Source: Clostridiales bacterium GWF2_38_85
Lineage (GTDB): Bacteria > Bacillota > Clostridia > Oscillospirales > CAG-382
NCBI GenBank assembly: GCA_001797275.1
Contig: MGOY01000032.1
Location: 124,001-188,000, forward strand
Direction of reading: 5' to 3'
DNA length: 64,000 bases
Below, one piece after another: positions 26,803-36,181 of this stretch. Position 1 is the stretch's first letter. Each line of letters begins with the position of its first letter. The notes under the pieces are model-generated. The model saw only the letters and a list, made by a program, of their open reading frames with translations, had not been told where the DNA came from and searched no databases. The translations under genes were made by a program, and so were the position numbers.

Positions 26803-26903
26803 GTAGGGGCGACCGCAAGGGTCGCCCGTTTCAATATAATACATAATCGTTATGTCTCGAGCGACTGCATGAGGTAACTGAAGGTTATCTTTGTCGTCCC
26901 TAC
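26803..26903. repeat. GTAGGG-bounded palindromic element upstream of the MATE gene
   Basis: Ends GTAGGGGCGAC (26803) and GTCGTCCCTAC (26893-26903) pair at 10 of 11 positions. A strong inner hairpin GGGCGACC-GCAAG-GGTCGCCC lies at 26807-26827. The right end GGTTATCTTTGTCGTCCCTAC is nearly the same as at 28512. Confidence 0.8.
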
Positions 26904-26961
26904 TGCTAAATTCTGAAATTATATTGCATGAAAATATCGTTGTTTTGTATGTTGTTGCCAA

Positions 26962-26990
26962 TTGCATATGTTAAATTTATATGTTATAAT
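26962..26990 (+). promoter_or_regulatory. Sigma-A type promoter of the MATE gene
   Basis: TTGCAT, 17 bases, TATAAT, ending 37 bases before the ATG. Confidence 0.7.
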
Positions 26991-27027
26991 TAATCAAAAT
27001 ATCGATATTTAAAATTTTGAGGTATTT

Positions 27028-28422
27028 ATGTTATTCGGGGTAGATTTCAAGGACAAGAATTTTGTAAAACAGGTATTCAGGTTCGGTGCGCCGGTTGCGT
27101 TCCAGAACCTGCTTTCGTCGTCGCTGTCGTTGATGGATACCTTTATGATAGGTCAGCTGCATAACGAAGCTGCAATCGGTGCGGTTGGGCTGGCGGCACA
27201 GCTGACTATGTTTTTGTTTGTCACCATGTTTGGTGTTGCATCAGCCGGTTCGGTGTTCATCTCGCAGTACTGGGGCGCTGATGATATCAAGGGTGTCAAA
27301 AAATCCTACGGTATAGTGCTGATTGGCTGTATGCTTGTTGCTTCAGCTTTGTTCCTGTTCGTTTTCATAGCTCCGGACAGAGCAATGATGATCTACACGA
27401 ACGAAGTGAGGGTAATCGAAATCGGTGCAAGCTATCTTAAGGTTGTTGCATTTTCATACCTTGCACTGGGTATAAATTTTGCATATACCTCAGTACTTCG
27501 TTCGGTCGGAGAGCCGAACATTCCGATGTATTCGAGTGTATTGTCTGTTTTAGTCAACCTGTTTTTCAACTACGCGCTTATCTTCGGTAAGTTCGGGATG
27601 CCTGCACTTGGTGTTGTCGGCGCTGCATACGGTACGGTTATCGCTTCGTTTGTGTCCTTGATTTTTACAATTACAGTATCTAATATTAAAAAAAACATTA
27701 TAGCTTCGCCACTAAAAGAAATATTTTCAGCAGACCTCGCTTTTATCAAGTACTTTTTCAAAATCGGTTCGCCTGCGATGCTCAATGAGATGCTCTGGAT
27801 CATCGGTTACACCGGCTTTAACATGGTACTGGGCAGGATGGGTGAGAACAATATCACCGCTACTGCGATTTCAAGACAGGTCGAGAACTTCACCTTCGTA
27901 TTCTACAACGGTCTTTGTACCGCTTGTGCAATCATGGTCGGCAAGAGCATCGGTGCCGGAGAAATCGAACGTGGGAAAGCTGATGCGAAGCGGTTCATGC
28001 TGTTGATACCAATGGTTGCAGCAGTACTCGGCGCGATTATAATCACTTTCAGACGGTTTATCCTGATGCCGTTTAACCTGACAGAGCCGGTGTTCAATGT
28101 TGCATTTGTGCTGCTGCTGATAACCAGCCTTGAGATGCCGCTTCGTAACCTGCCGTATATAAGCATTGTCGGTATATTCAGAGCGGGTGGCGACACCAAG
28201 AAGGGACTGCTGTATGACATCTCGGTAATATGGCTGGTTGCGCTTCCGACAACTGCGATATTGGGATTGGTAATTGGGGTACCGTTCCCCATGCTGTACC
28301 TTGCTATGCTATTGTCCGAGGATATAGTCAAGTCAACACTTTGCCTGAAGCATTTCATCAGTATGAAGTGGATAAAGCCGGTTTCCACCACAGCTAACCT
28401 TTCTGATGTTACACAAAATTAA
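27028..28422 (+). CDS. MATE-family efflux transporter
   Basis: 464-aa polytopic membrane protein with about 12 predicted TM helices in two similar halves, each beginning with a pattern like FGAPVAFQNLLSS / IGSPAMLNEMLW. Cation-coupled exporter of drugs or metabolites; specificity unknown. Related palindromic elements lie on both sides. No regulator is adjacent. Confidence 0.92.
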   Translation: MLFGVDFKDKNFVKQVFRFGAPVAFQNLLSSSLSLMDTFMIGQLHNEAAIGAVGLAAQLTMFLFVTMFGVASAGSVFISQYWGADDIKGVKKSYGIVLIGCMLVASALFLFVFIAPDRAMMIYTNEVRVIEIGASYLKVVAFSYLALGINFAYTSVLRSVGEPNIPMYSSVLSVLVNLFFNYALIFGKFGMPALGVVGAAYGTVIASFVSLIFTITVSNIKKNIIASPLKEIFSADLAFIKYFFKIGSPAMLNEMLWIIGYTGFNMVLGRMGENNITATAISRQVENFTFVFYNGLCTACAIMVGKSIGAGEIERGKADAKRFMLLIPMVAAVLGAIIITFRRFILMPFNLTEPVFNVAFVLLLITSLEMPLRNLPYISIVGIFRAGGDTKKGLLYDISVIWLVALPTTAILGLVIGVPFPMLYLAMLLSEDIVKSTLCLKHFISMKWIKPVSTTANLSDVTQN

Positions 28423-28485
28423 TAGATATATAAATTATTATATGTCTGACAGCCTTAGCCTGTCTAAAATACAGCTGACCTATAG

Positions 28486-28531
28486 GTAAGGGCGACAAAG
28501 ACAACAGTCAGGTTGTCTTTGTCGCCCTTAC
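28486..28531. repeat. Perfect 20-bp inverted repeat downstream of the MATE gene
   Basis: GTAAGGGCGACAAAGACAAC - AGTCAG - GTTGTCTTTGTCGCCCTTAC, no mismatch. It may end transcription of the convergent MATE and EamA genes. Its right arm matches the right end of the element at 26893, so it belongs to the same family. Confidence 0.85.
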
Positions 28532-28576
28532 GAGCATTTCCTATTTGTTTATTTGATCATTTACCATAATTTTTCA

Positions 28577-29479
28577 TTATTCATACGATTCGTTTATCGA
28601 ATCGTTGTTCATATGTTCATTGTTCACTGTTGCAAATGTTGCACCGAGCAGCATAAGACCGCCGATTATTTGCGTTAAGGTCATAGCTTCGTTGAGGATG
28701 AGAGCTGATATCAATAAAGAAGTAAGCGGATCAACATAATTGAGTGCGGCAATAGTCTGTCCTTTGATTTTTTGCATACCCGATATGAACAGAAAAAATG
28801 CAAGTCCGGAATGAACTATGCAGAGCAACAACAGCATCGGAATATCTGTGAGCGTTATTCTGAAAACACTGTTACCGCCCCAGATAAGTGCGAGCGGTGC
28901 CATTACAACCGCTGCGGTAAGCAGTTGTATAAAGGTCGACTGCACTCCGTCGACACCCTTTATAAATTTGTTGAGCAGCATCATCGACGCATAGAAAACC
29001 GCTGTCAGCAGTCCGAAGATGATGCCGAGCAGATGATTTTGACCGCCGGTGGTGCTGCTGCTGCCGCCAGCAGTGCTGACGACAAAGAACATGCCTGTCA
29101 TCGCTATGATAATACAGATAACCTTTTTCGGTGATATTTTTTCCTTTAGTACAATCGGCGAGAATATAAGAACAAACACAGGCGCAAAATAAACGCTCAG
29201 CGCCGCATTTGATATTGTTGTATTGTTGTATGCGAGGAAAAGGAAAATCCAGTTAACCGCAAGCGCAACACCCGAGAGAACCAGAATAAAAAGGTTCTTT
29301 TTTATTGCTTTGAAGTCAAATTTCTGCCTCTTAAAAAGCATGATAGTAAGTAAAAACAGACAGCCGATAAAACCACGGATTGCAGCAAGCTCGGCAGGAT
29401 TACGGTTTACTCCCTTCAGTACAAGACCGATTGTACCAAAAATAATCATAGACAGTATAAATTGAATTTTCGACTTCAC
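28577..29479 (-). CDS. EamA-family (DMT superfamily) transporter
   Basis: About ten TM helices in two EamA repeats; FGTIGLVLKGVNRNPAELAA near the start and ALNYVDPLTSLLISALILNE near the end are typical. Probable metabolite exporter. GTG 29479 with GGGAG 7 bases upstream is preferred to the track start at 29506, which adds a soluble stretch before the first helix. Confidence 0.9.
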   Translation of the reverse strand: MKSKIQFILSMIIFGTIGLVLKGVNRNPAELAAIRGFIGCLFLLTIMLFKRQKFDFKAIKKNLFILVLSGVALAVNWIFLFLAYNNTTISNAALSVYFAPVFVLIFSPIVLKEKISPKKVICIIIAMTGMFFVVSTAGGSSSTTGGQNHLLGIIFGLLTAVFYASMMLLNKFIKGVDGVQSTFIQLLTAAVVMAPLALIWGGNSVFRITLTDIPMLLLLCIVHSGLAFFLFISGMQKIKGQTIAALNYVDPLTSLLISALILNEAMTLTQIIGGLMLLGATFATVNNEHMNNDSINESYE

Positions 29480-29560
29480 AAAACAGCTCCCACACCAGAT
29501 TAACACTGCAATTATAAACTGTTTATGTCAAATAATCAATATGCTGTTAAACTATTTTTA

Positions 29561-29589
29561 TTGATTAATTGGGTTTTTTATGTTAAAAT
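29561..29589 (+). promoter_or_regulatory. Sigma-A type promoter of the glycan locus
   Basis: TTGATT, 17 bases, TAAAAT, about 45 bases before the GHL10-type gene. Confidence 0.65.
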
Positions 29590-29634
29590 AAATTTATATA
29601 ATTCTAACACATCAAAGAAGGGATGAACATAATT

Positions 29635-31245
29635 ATGAAGCTGAATGAAGTTATAACTGCAAAGCTTGACGGAATCAATAAGTTCAGAGATGAAAATCAA
29701 CTGATTCTATACACCACAAAACGCGGAGAGACTACAAAAACCAACCCATATGGTATTGAAGTCATAGTTGTTGACGGTATCGTCGTCAAAAAAGGCACCA
29801 ACGACAACCAGATCCCGCAAAACGGATATGTATTGAGCGGTAACAGCAAAATGTGCAGGTTTCTGATGGAGAAGATTCTGATCGGAACGAAAGTTGAAAT
29901 CAATGATTCAAAGACCGAAGCGACTTTTTATATTGACAAACAGACCTATATCACCGATACAAGAGCAACAGCAGAGCTTAATATTGCTCACATCGCTGAG
30001 AATTCCAATAACGACAACAGAGTGCTTGCAATGGAGATAATTGAGCAGATAGAAAACAAGCTGATACAGCTTGACAAAACTGACGGTGAGGCAGAATTTA
30101 CTGCGCTGCTTGATGAAGTTAAAAAGCTGAATGAGAAGGCATACATTGTCGGAACAGCATCACCTGCTGTCGAAGCACGCGGAATCTGGCACAGACCGAG
30201 TGAGAAAACCGCTGAAGATATTGAAAACACAGTCAAATATTTAGCTGACACCGGGTTCAATATGCTTTTGGTGGAGGCCTTCTACAACGGTTATGTTATC
30301 TATAAAAACTCCGCATTCTGCGAGACAAGACCAAATCTTGCGGACAAGGATTTTGATATGCTTGAGGAGTTTGTCAAGGCAGGGAAAAAATACGGAGTTG
30401 AAATACACGCTTGGGTTGAGGACTTCTTTGTCGGCAGTCCCTACGAGGTACCCGAAGGTACAAAATCAGGATCACCTATCATCGACAAGCATCCGGAATG
30501 GGCGGCAAAGCTCAAAAACGGCAGCATATATATGACCACAGAGCCTAAGTTTGTCTATATCAACGCTGCGATGGACGAGGTGCAGGACTTCATTTCCAAT
30601 GTCTACAACGAGATGCTCGAAAGATATGAGATTGACGGTATTCAGCTTGATTACATCCGTTATCCGCTTGGAACAACAATAGAAAATACTGTCGGCTTCG
30701 ACGACTACACACTGGCTGAATTTAAGCTTCAGAGCGGTATTGATGCAAGGGATATCACTGACTTTGAGTCTGACGAATGGCTGCAGTTTACAAACTTCAA
30801 GACATTCCATGTTACCCGCTTTGTCAACCGTATTCACAATGAGGTCAGAGAGTTTGAGAAAAGAACCGGAAGAAGAGTCTATCTGTCTACTGCGGTGTTC
30901 GGCGATCCTGATATTGCACTCAAACACAAGTGTCAGAACTGGCAGTTCTGGATGTCAAACAACTGGCTGGATTTCATTTCGCCGATGGCGTATTATGAAG
31001 ACAGCGATGAAGTAAGAAAAGAAGTCAAAAATATGGTTGACCGCTACCCGAACATCCCCAACTATGCCGGAATTGCACCGATGTATCATCATATGCCATC
31101 GATTGATTCGACAAGACAGATTGTTGCTACAAGAGATGCCGGTGCGAAGGGTGTTGTATTCTTTGCAACAAATGCGCTGAGCGGTGAACAGGCGGAGCTA
31201 CTCAAAGCCGGACCATTTAAATACAAATCTGATGTAAGAGGTTAA
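29635..31245 (+). CDS. GHL10/DUF187-type glycoside hydrolase, intracellular
   Basis: The TIM-barrel part starts at about residue 175 with EARGIWHRPSEKTAED and continues with IHAWVEDF, DGIQLDYIRYP and WQFWMSNNWLDFISPMAYY, matching the YngK/GHL10 family of hydrolases. Residues 1-120 form a separate beta-rich module. I see no signal peptide, which is unusual, since YngK-type enzymes are commonly secreted. ATG 29635 is preferred, because the track's ATG at 29623 touches the GAAGGG ribosome site. Confidence 0.82.
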   Translation: MKLNEVITAKLDGINKFRDENQLILYTTKRGETTKTNPYGIEVIVVDGIVVKKGTNDNQIPQNGYVLSGNSKMCRFLMEKILIGTKVEINDSKTEATFYIDKQTYITDTRATAELNIAHIAENSNNDNRVLAMEIIEQIENKLIQLDKTDGEAEFTALLDEVKKLNEKAYIVGTASPAVEARGIWHRPSEKTAEDIENTVKYLADTGFNMLLVEAFYNGYVIYKNSAFCETRPNLADKDFDMLEEFVKAGKKYGVEIHAWVEDFFVGSPYEVPEGTKSGSPIIDKHPEWAAKLKNGSIYMTTEPKFVYINAAMDEVQDFISNVYNEMLERYEIDGIQLDYIRYPLGTTIENTVGFDDYTLAEFKLQSGIDARDITDFESDEWLQFTNFKTFHVTRFVNRIHNEVREFEKRTGRRVYLSTAVFGDPDIALKHKCQNWQFWMSNNWLDFISPMAYYEDSDEVRKEVKNMVDRYPNIPNYAGIAPMYHHMPSIDSTRQIVATRDAGAKGVVFFATNALSGEQAELLKAGPFKYKSDVRG

Positions 31246-31255
31246 AAATTTAAAT

Positions 31256-32485
31256 ATGATATACCAAGATATTTTAAATATTCTCGGAATTAATGTGTTG
31301 CCTGAATACTTTGAACCATGTTTCAATGAGTTCAAAGAAAAATTTGAGAGCGGATTGAAGGACGAGGAGTTTATCACTGACGATACATTGAATTTGCTTG
31401 CAGAGCAGGGATTTATCAACCCCGACTGCATAGGCGATGTTACAAATTGTCTTGAGAAAATCCAAAGCGATTCCGAGCTTGATTTTACAATAAAGTATTT
31501 GTACTTTGTTATATGCGAAAAGCGTAATCCCTGGGAGAACCACCTTTACATAACACCGGCTCCCGAAAAACTTGGAGACGAACGGTTTGTTTTCCCATTG
31601 ATATTACTTATTAAAGTGCTTGATAAAGGCATGAAAAATGCCCGCCAAAGCGGGATCGATGAAAGCTATATTGCACAGCTCAAGGGTGTTGTTGCGTATG
31701 CAACCCATGACCGCAGCGAGCAAAGGTGGGAAGTCCGCAACATATATAACTGGCATCTTAATTCAGCGATGGGAATGATGTTCCTCATCGGCAGAATCAA
31801 ATACGAGCCTTCGATGATAGATGAAAACTACTTAGGACTGCGCAGAAAAGCTGACGGTAAGCTGTTATTTGTCTACAAGAACACCGCAGATATTAACGAA
31901 TACGGACAATTCTGCCGCAATGAAGCAGTTGTTGATTTCAAGACAAGCTACAGCGAAACAGACAGTGAAATTATTGCCAACCCGATCCATCCGTCGGGCA
32001 AAATTTTAATGGAAAAGGTCAGATTGAACAAGACCGAATGGGAGGTTGCTGTCAAGGGAGGCGACATGGCACTGTCCATGCACATTCCATCTGGCGAGGG
32101 TTACAACGCCGAACAGATAGGGAAGTCATTCAGAGAAGCACTGGTGTTCTACAAGAAGACCTTCCCGGCACTCGAAATCAAATGCTTTGTCTGCTATTCC
32201 TGGCTGTACAGTCCGCAGCTGACCGAACTGCTGCCCGAAACCAGCGGTATCAATATATTCAACCGCAAGGTTTATCTCTGCCCGGTACCGTCGGATGAGA
32301 GCGGATTCTATACCTTTGTGTTCAGAACCGACAACTTCGATCACGAAACAGCTGATACAAGCACAACCCTGAAACGTAACTTCGTTGCATTTCTCAAAAG
32401 CGGCCGCCGCGCACACAATGGCCTGTTATTCTACCCGGTATCGATGCTTGACAGGTTCGGCGAAGACATCGAATGGGCGTTGTGA
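31256..32485 (+). CDS. Acyltransferase-like protein (DUF5596 type)
   Basis: 409 aa, soluble. The N-terminal two thirds contain EVRNIYNWHLNSAMGMMFLI; the C-terminal part (HIPSGEGYNAEQIGKSF to the end) has a GNAT-like layout. This resembles proteins annotated as acyltransferase-domain/DUF5596 found beside hexosaminidases and GHL10-type enzymes in gut Clostridia. Substrate unknown; an amino-sugar product of the locus is a reasonable guess. Starts 10 bases after the hydrolase. Confidence 0.7.
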   Translation: MIYQDILNILGINVLPEYFEPCFNEFKEKFESGLKDEEFITDDTLNLLAEQGFINPDCIGDVTNCLEKIQSDSELDFTIKYLYFVICEKRNPWENHLYITPAPEKLGDERFVFPLILLIKVLDKGMKNARQSGIDESYIAQLKGVVAYATHDRSEQRWEVRNIYNWHLNSAMGMMFLIGRIKYEPSMIDENYLGLRRKADGKLLFVYKNTADINEYGQFCRNEAVVDFKTSYSETDSEIIANPIHPSGKILMEKVRLNKTEWEVAVKGGDMALSMHIPSGEGYNAEQIGKSFREALVFYKKTFPALEIKCFVCYSWLYSPQLTELLPETSGINIFNRKVYLCPVPSDESGFYTFVFRTDNFDHETADTSTTLKRNFVAFLKSGRRAHNGLLFYPVSMLDRFGEDIEWAL

Positions 32486-32534
32486 TTTAATAAAAACCGA
32501 TATTTATATAGATTAAAAATATTATCATATATAT

Positions 32535-32580
32535 ATACGAGTGACAAAAGAAATTAAATGCTTTTGTCACTCGTATAATT
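32535..32580. terminator. Bidirectional terminator of the glycan locus
   Basis: ATACGAGTGACAAAAG - 10-base loop - CTTTTGTCACTCGTAT, perfect 16-bp stem, between convergent genes; AATTTT follows on the plus strand. Confidence 0.85.
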
Positions 32581-32595
32581 TTATCAATCGTATAA

Positions 32596-35500
32596 TTATT
32601 TCTTCCTGCGTTTTATTAAAACTAATGCAACAACAGCGATTGCAATCAATATAACTCCACCTATAATCCAGAATAATGTTTCAGGAAACTCGTCGAATTT
32701 AATTTTTGATTCATCCGTTATGCTTTCTATATTTGATGCTGTCGGGTTTTCGAAATATGCGACTGCGTTGGTCAGCTGTTCTGTGATACTGTCGAGGTGT
32801 GTCTGATAGATATTTTCTTTCTTCAGATAATTATTCAATATTATTATTGCTTGATTGACTGCTGCTCTGCCTTCGTTGCTGTCGGAAACATTGAGCTTTG
32901 CTTCAGCAGTATCAATCTTTTCAAGGTACGGTGCAGGATCGAACCCATACACTCTGAACTCGAATATACCGCCGCTGTAATAGGTTGAGAATGCTTCTAC
33001 ATAGTGACGCTTTAACTGAACATACTTTATATAGCGTGCTTTGGCGGTGTCAAACTCTATTTCATCGGTCTTCCGGTCGCCTTCCGAACCGTCTGTCAGG
33101 TAATATACCTCAGTCCAGCTATCCTCTGAACCGGTTTCAGAAATAAATACTTTGTATTCCGGAACATGCTCATGGAATAGAATTTCGACCTTGTTTACAT
33201 CCATGACCTCACCCAGATCGACAATCAGCCATTGCTCGTCCTTGTCTCTTGCAAAAGAAAGCCTGGTCGATTCATTACCGTCGACAGCAAGGTCGTCTGT
33301 CAGTCTGCCGTCATTGACTTCAAGTCCGGATACGGTGGTCTTGCATTTGTATGCAAGATTTCGGTTGATCCGCAGTGAATTTAAATCGACAGCACCGTAT
33401 TTGACAGCAATATTTGATACACTCTCACTTATTGCTTCGAGTGGCAATACAAAGGTTGAGCTGTCGTTGCGTTCGGTATCAGCCTGGTTCACAGGATAAT
33501 AATAGTAAGTGTCATCTATAATCAGAACAGTTTTTTTGTTGTCGGCAGACAGGCGGATATGCATTGTCTTGCCGGCAGGTATTTCATAGTCATATATGAA
33601 GGTATATATTTCTCGCTTAAATCCGATTTTTCCTGTTCCGTTTATATTGGCGAGCAGTTGCCCGTCGGAACCGTCAAACAGAATTATATTTTCGCCCGAA
33701 ACACTGTCAAGCTTAACATCAAAGTCAGCAGTATATGGGAAGCCGATGCTTTTTGCGCCTTCTGTATCAATCACGGAATTCCCGTCAGGCTCGATATCTC
33801 TTCCGGGGTTGGTGTTTGCAGCTTTATCTGAGAGCAGTTCAAATCTTGATATGAAGTTGTCGACATCCATGTCCTCTGTCTGCGTGCCGCACCAGGTCTT
33901 CTCGGACATAAGTGCAACCGCGCCCTTCAGACGATCAAATATATCAAAGCGTGTGAATCCGCCGTATTCGGTATGCAGATCGTTCCAGAGTGCGAAGCTG
34001 GCACCGATTGTCTGAGGGTGTCCGTCAGGCATTTTATTACCGCCGCCTAAAGTAAAGTAATTGACCTGCCAGACCTTATATAACGCTTTAAGATCGAAAT
34101 AGTCAGCAAATCCATAATTTCCTGCCGGAACAATATAAAGAATAGGGCCGCAGGTATTTACGATATCATAACCGTAATCGTACAGAGTTTTGTAGTCGGA
34201 CAACTCGGTCGCCCAGTAATTTGCCTGAGCATCACCTGATACCGGAGTTACTCCGTTGAAGCCCTGATTTCCGAATGCACCCCAGAAGCGGGGAGTATAG
34301 CCACGGCTGTTTATGTGTTCGATAAGTGCGTTTGTATATGCTCTCATCTGTTCGCTGTATTCTATCGGATATTCGTCAGTGCCGATGTGTACCTTCTTGC
34401 TTACAAAGACAGGATCATCACCTGTTATATATTCATCAAAAAGATTTTTGATAAACTCAACCGTTTCGGGATTGCTGATATCAAGATGGTAATTATCTAG
34501 CATGGGTACGGAGGGGGTAACATTTGAGAAGCAGGCTGAATGAGCAGGTGTATCGATTTCGGTAATAACCTCGATACCGTATTTAAGCATTCGCTTTTGA
34601 TATGCTCTGTACGCATCCTTAGTATAATAACCGTCGGTTGCGGTCAGTCCTTCAACATCGCTCTCAAGCCTGAAAATGAAATAATTGTTCGCACCGACAT
34701 CGTTTATATGCAGGTGGATTTCGTTTAGCTTGAACCATGCGAAGTATTTTGTTATCTCCTCGATATAATCAAGCGGAATCCATGCTCTTGCGACATCAAT
34801 CATTCCGGAGCGGACCTCATAAGCAGGATAATCTCTTGCAATACCTTTAGGAATTGTGAGGCTGTCACGGTTGGAATACAGAATTTGTGTTATACTGATA
34901 CCACCGTACAAAATACCCTTTTCCGCAGGCGCACTGACAGTCAATATATCCTCAACTTCGAGGTAATATCCTTCGTCTCCAAGCTCAGGAATACTGTCAT
35001 CCAATACAAGATATATATCGCTTTTCTTCGGTTCGCCCGAAGCAATAGCTATATAAATTCCGAGCATATCTGAGAAATAGCTCTCTATCATCTCAGCCGT
35101 TTCGTTAAGGTTGTTGTCTGCAATAACAAGCCTTGAACTGTCAGACAGAACAAAGTCGCCTGTTGCACCCTTCCACTCACGGAGTGCAGGCAATACCGCA
35201 GGAACTGTATTGTCACTGCTTTCGATCTCATACCTGCCGGGTACGGTTACAGTTACATTGAAATCGCCCTTCTGGATAACCGAAGGATCATCTTTATGAA
35301 CCGCTTTGTAAAGCAACGCAACCTCAGTATTAACAAGCGGTGTATGTATTCTGCCGTCAAGGTCGATAACCTGAAGATTACTTGAACCAAAAAGCTCGAT
35401 GTTAAATTCGTCGTTTGGTGAAGCAGGAAGTACAAGCTTTGTACCGTCACCGGATATTGTTGGTGCCTTATTCTTCAGCTTTGAAAGCACATCAGGTACG

Positions 35501-36024
35501 TTAAATTTAGAATATATTTCAATTTCATATATTGACACAGTGTTGTAGCCGTTACCTTTGTTGGCATAGATTCTGACATAACGGGCATTTTTAATAGCAG
35601 GGAGCTGATATTGCGAGGTGTAGTTATTCGAAGCAAGGGTTGAGGAAGTAAAGTTGTTAATTGTCTCCCAGCTTTTCGAATCGCTGCTTATATCTATGCT
35701 GTAATCCTTTGAATTTGCGGTCTGCCAGCTGATATTGACCTGTGCAATCGGTAAGACTTCTCCGAGATCAACATAAATCCAGACTGGTGAGCCAGGAAGC
35801 GATTTATCTGACGACCAGCGTGTTGAAGCATTGCCGTCGGTTGCATATTCACCTTCAAGGTTATGTCCTTCGACCTCGACACCCGAAGCAATAGTTGTTT
35901 TACCAAGTGCGATATTGGGATTGTCGTCCCCCGTTGCATACTTTACAGATGCAGCAGTTACTACTGCAATTGAAAATAACAGGATGATTGCTAAGCTGAA
36001 CAGCAATATTTTTTTGTTTTTCAT
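32596..36024 (-). CDS. Surface GH20 beta-N-acetylhexosaminidase with two F5/8-type domains
   Basis: 1142 aa: signal peptide (1-25), F5/8 type C (CBM32-like) domain about 37-170, a GH20b-like domain about 275-400, GH20 catalytic barrel about 405-760 with the Asp-Glu pair in HIGTDEYPIEY (residues 550-551), a small beta domain, a second F5/8-type domain about 885-1030, a helical linker, and a C-terminal TM helix followed by KRRKK. It should remove GlcNAc/GalNAc from host or dietary glycans while held at the surface. EFPET directly before the TM is noted in findings. Own promoter; convergent with the acyltransferase-like gene. Confidence 0.93.
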   Translation of the reverse strand: MKNKKILLFSLAIILLFSIAVVTAASVKYATGDDNPNIALGKTTIASGVEVEGHNLEGEYATDGNASTRWSSDKSLPGSPVWIYVDLGEVLPIAQVNISWQTANSKDYSIDISSDSKSWETINNFTSSTLASNNYTSQYQLPAIKNARYVRIYANKGNGYNTVSIYEIEIYSKFNVPDVLSKLKNKAPTISGDGTKLVLPASPNDEFNIELFGSSNLQVIDLDGRIHTPLVNTEVALLYKAVHKDDPSVIQKGDFNVTVTVPGRYEIESSDNTVPAVLPALREWKGATGDFVLSDSSRLVIADNNLNETAEMIESYFSDMLGIYIAIASGEPKKSDIYLVLDDSIPELGDEGYYLEVEDILTVSAPAEKGILYGGISITQILYSNRDSLTIPKGIARDYPAYEVRSGMIDVARAWIPLDYIEEITKYFAWFKLNEIHLHINDVGANNYFIFRLESDVEGLTATDGYYTKDAYRAYQKRMLKYGIEVITEIDTPAHSACFSNVTPSVPMLDNYHLDISNPETVEFIKNLFDEYITGDDPVFVSKKVHIGTDEYPIEYSEQMRAYTNALIEHINSRGYTPRFWGAFGNQGFNGVTPVSGDAQANYWATELSDYKTLYDYGYDIVNTCGPILYIVPAGNYGFADYFDLKALYKVWQVNYFTLGGGNKMPDGHPQTIGASFALWNDLHTEYGGFTRFDIFDRLKGAVALMSEKTWCGTQTEDMDVDNFISRFELLSDKAANTNPGRDIEPDGNSVIDTEGAKSIGFPYTADFDVKLDSVSGENIILFDGSDGQLLANINGTGKIGFKREIYTFIYDYEIPAGKTMHIRLSADNKKTVLIIDDTYYYYPVNQADTERNDSSTFVLPLEAISESVSNIAVKYGAVDLNSLRINRNLAYKCKTTVSGLEVNDGRLTDDLAVDGNESTRLSFARDKDEQWLIVDLGEVMDVNKVEILFHEHVPEYKVFISETGSEDSWTEVYYLTDGSEGDRKTDEIEFDTAKARYIKYVQLKRHYVEAFSTYYSGGIFEFRVYGFDPAPYLEKIDTAEAKLNVSDSNEGRAAVNQAIIILNNYLKKENIYQTHLDSITEQLTNAVAYFENPTASNIESITDESKIKFDEFPETLFWIIGGVILIAIAVVALVLIKRRKK

Positions 36025-36060
36025 TTATGAGTCCTTTCCGAGGGGTTGTAATAATGACTA

Positions 36061-36089
36061 ATTATATATCATAAAGCACTACTTGTAAA
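36061..36089 (-). promoter_or_regulatory. Sigma-A type promoter of the GH20 gene
   Basis: Minus strand: TTTACA, 17 bases, TATAAT, ending 37 bases before the ATG. Confidence 0.75.
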
Positions 36090-36100
36090 GGCTTACAAAT

Positions 36101-36137
36101 TTTATTTGTTTTTATTTGTTTTTATTTATTTTTATTG
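36101..36137. repeat. 10-bp tandem repeat upstream of the GH20 promoter
   Basis: TTTATTTGTT TTTATTTGTT TTTATTTATT TTTATTG: nearly four units with a period of one helical turn, immediately upstream of the -35 box on the minus strand (A-tract phasing). Confidence 0.8.
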
Positions 36138-36181
36138 TCTACTATTTTTATAGGAATTCATACTTTTAACCCAAAATCGTA

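Noticed and set aside
27903-28391. 162-aa minus-strand ORF inside the MATE gene
   Set aside because: Shadow of a clearly real transporter; no start signal.
28772-29134. 120-aa plus-strand ORF inside the EamA gene
   Set aside because: Antisense shadow without ribosome site.
33596-34015. 139-aa plus-strand ORF inside the GH20 gene
   Set aside because: Antisense shadow; Ser-rich composition arises from the complement of the real gene.
36099-36140. CRISPR-like repeats
   Set aside because: Contiguous 10-bp A/T repeats without spacers; no cas genes in the window.
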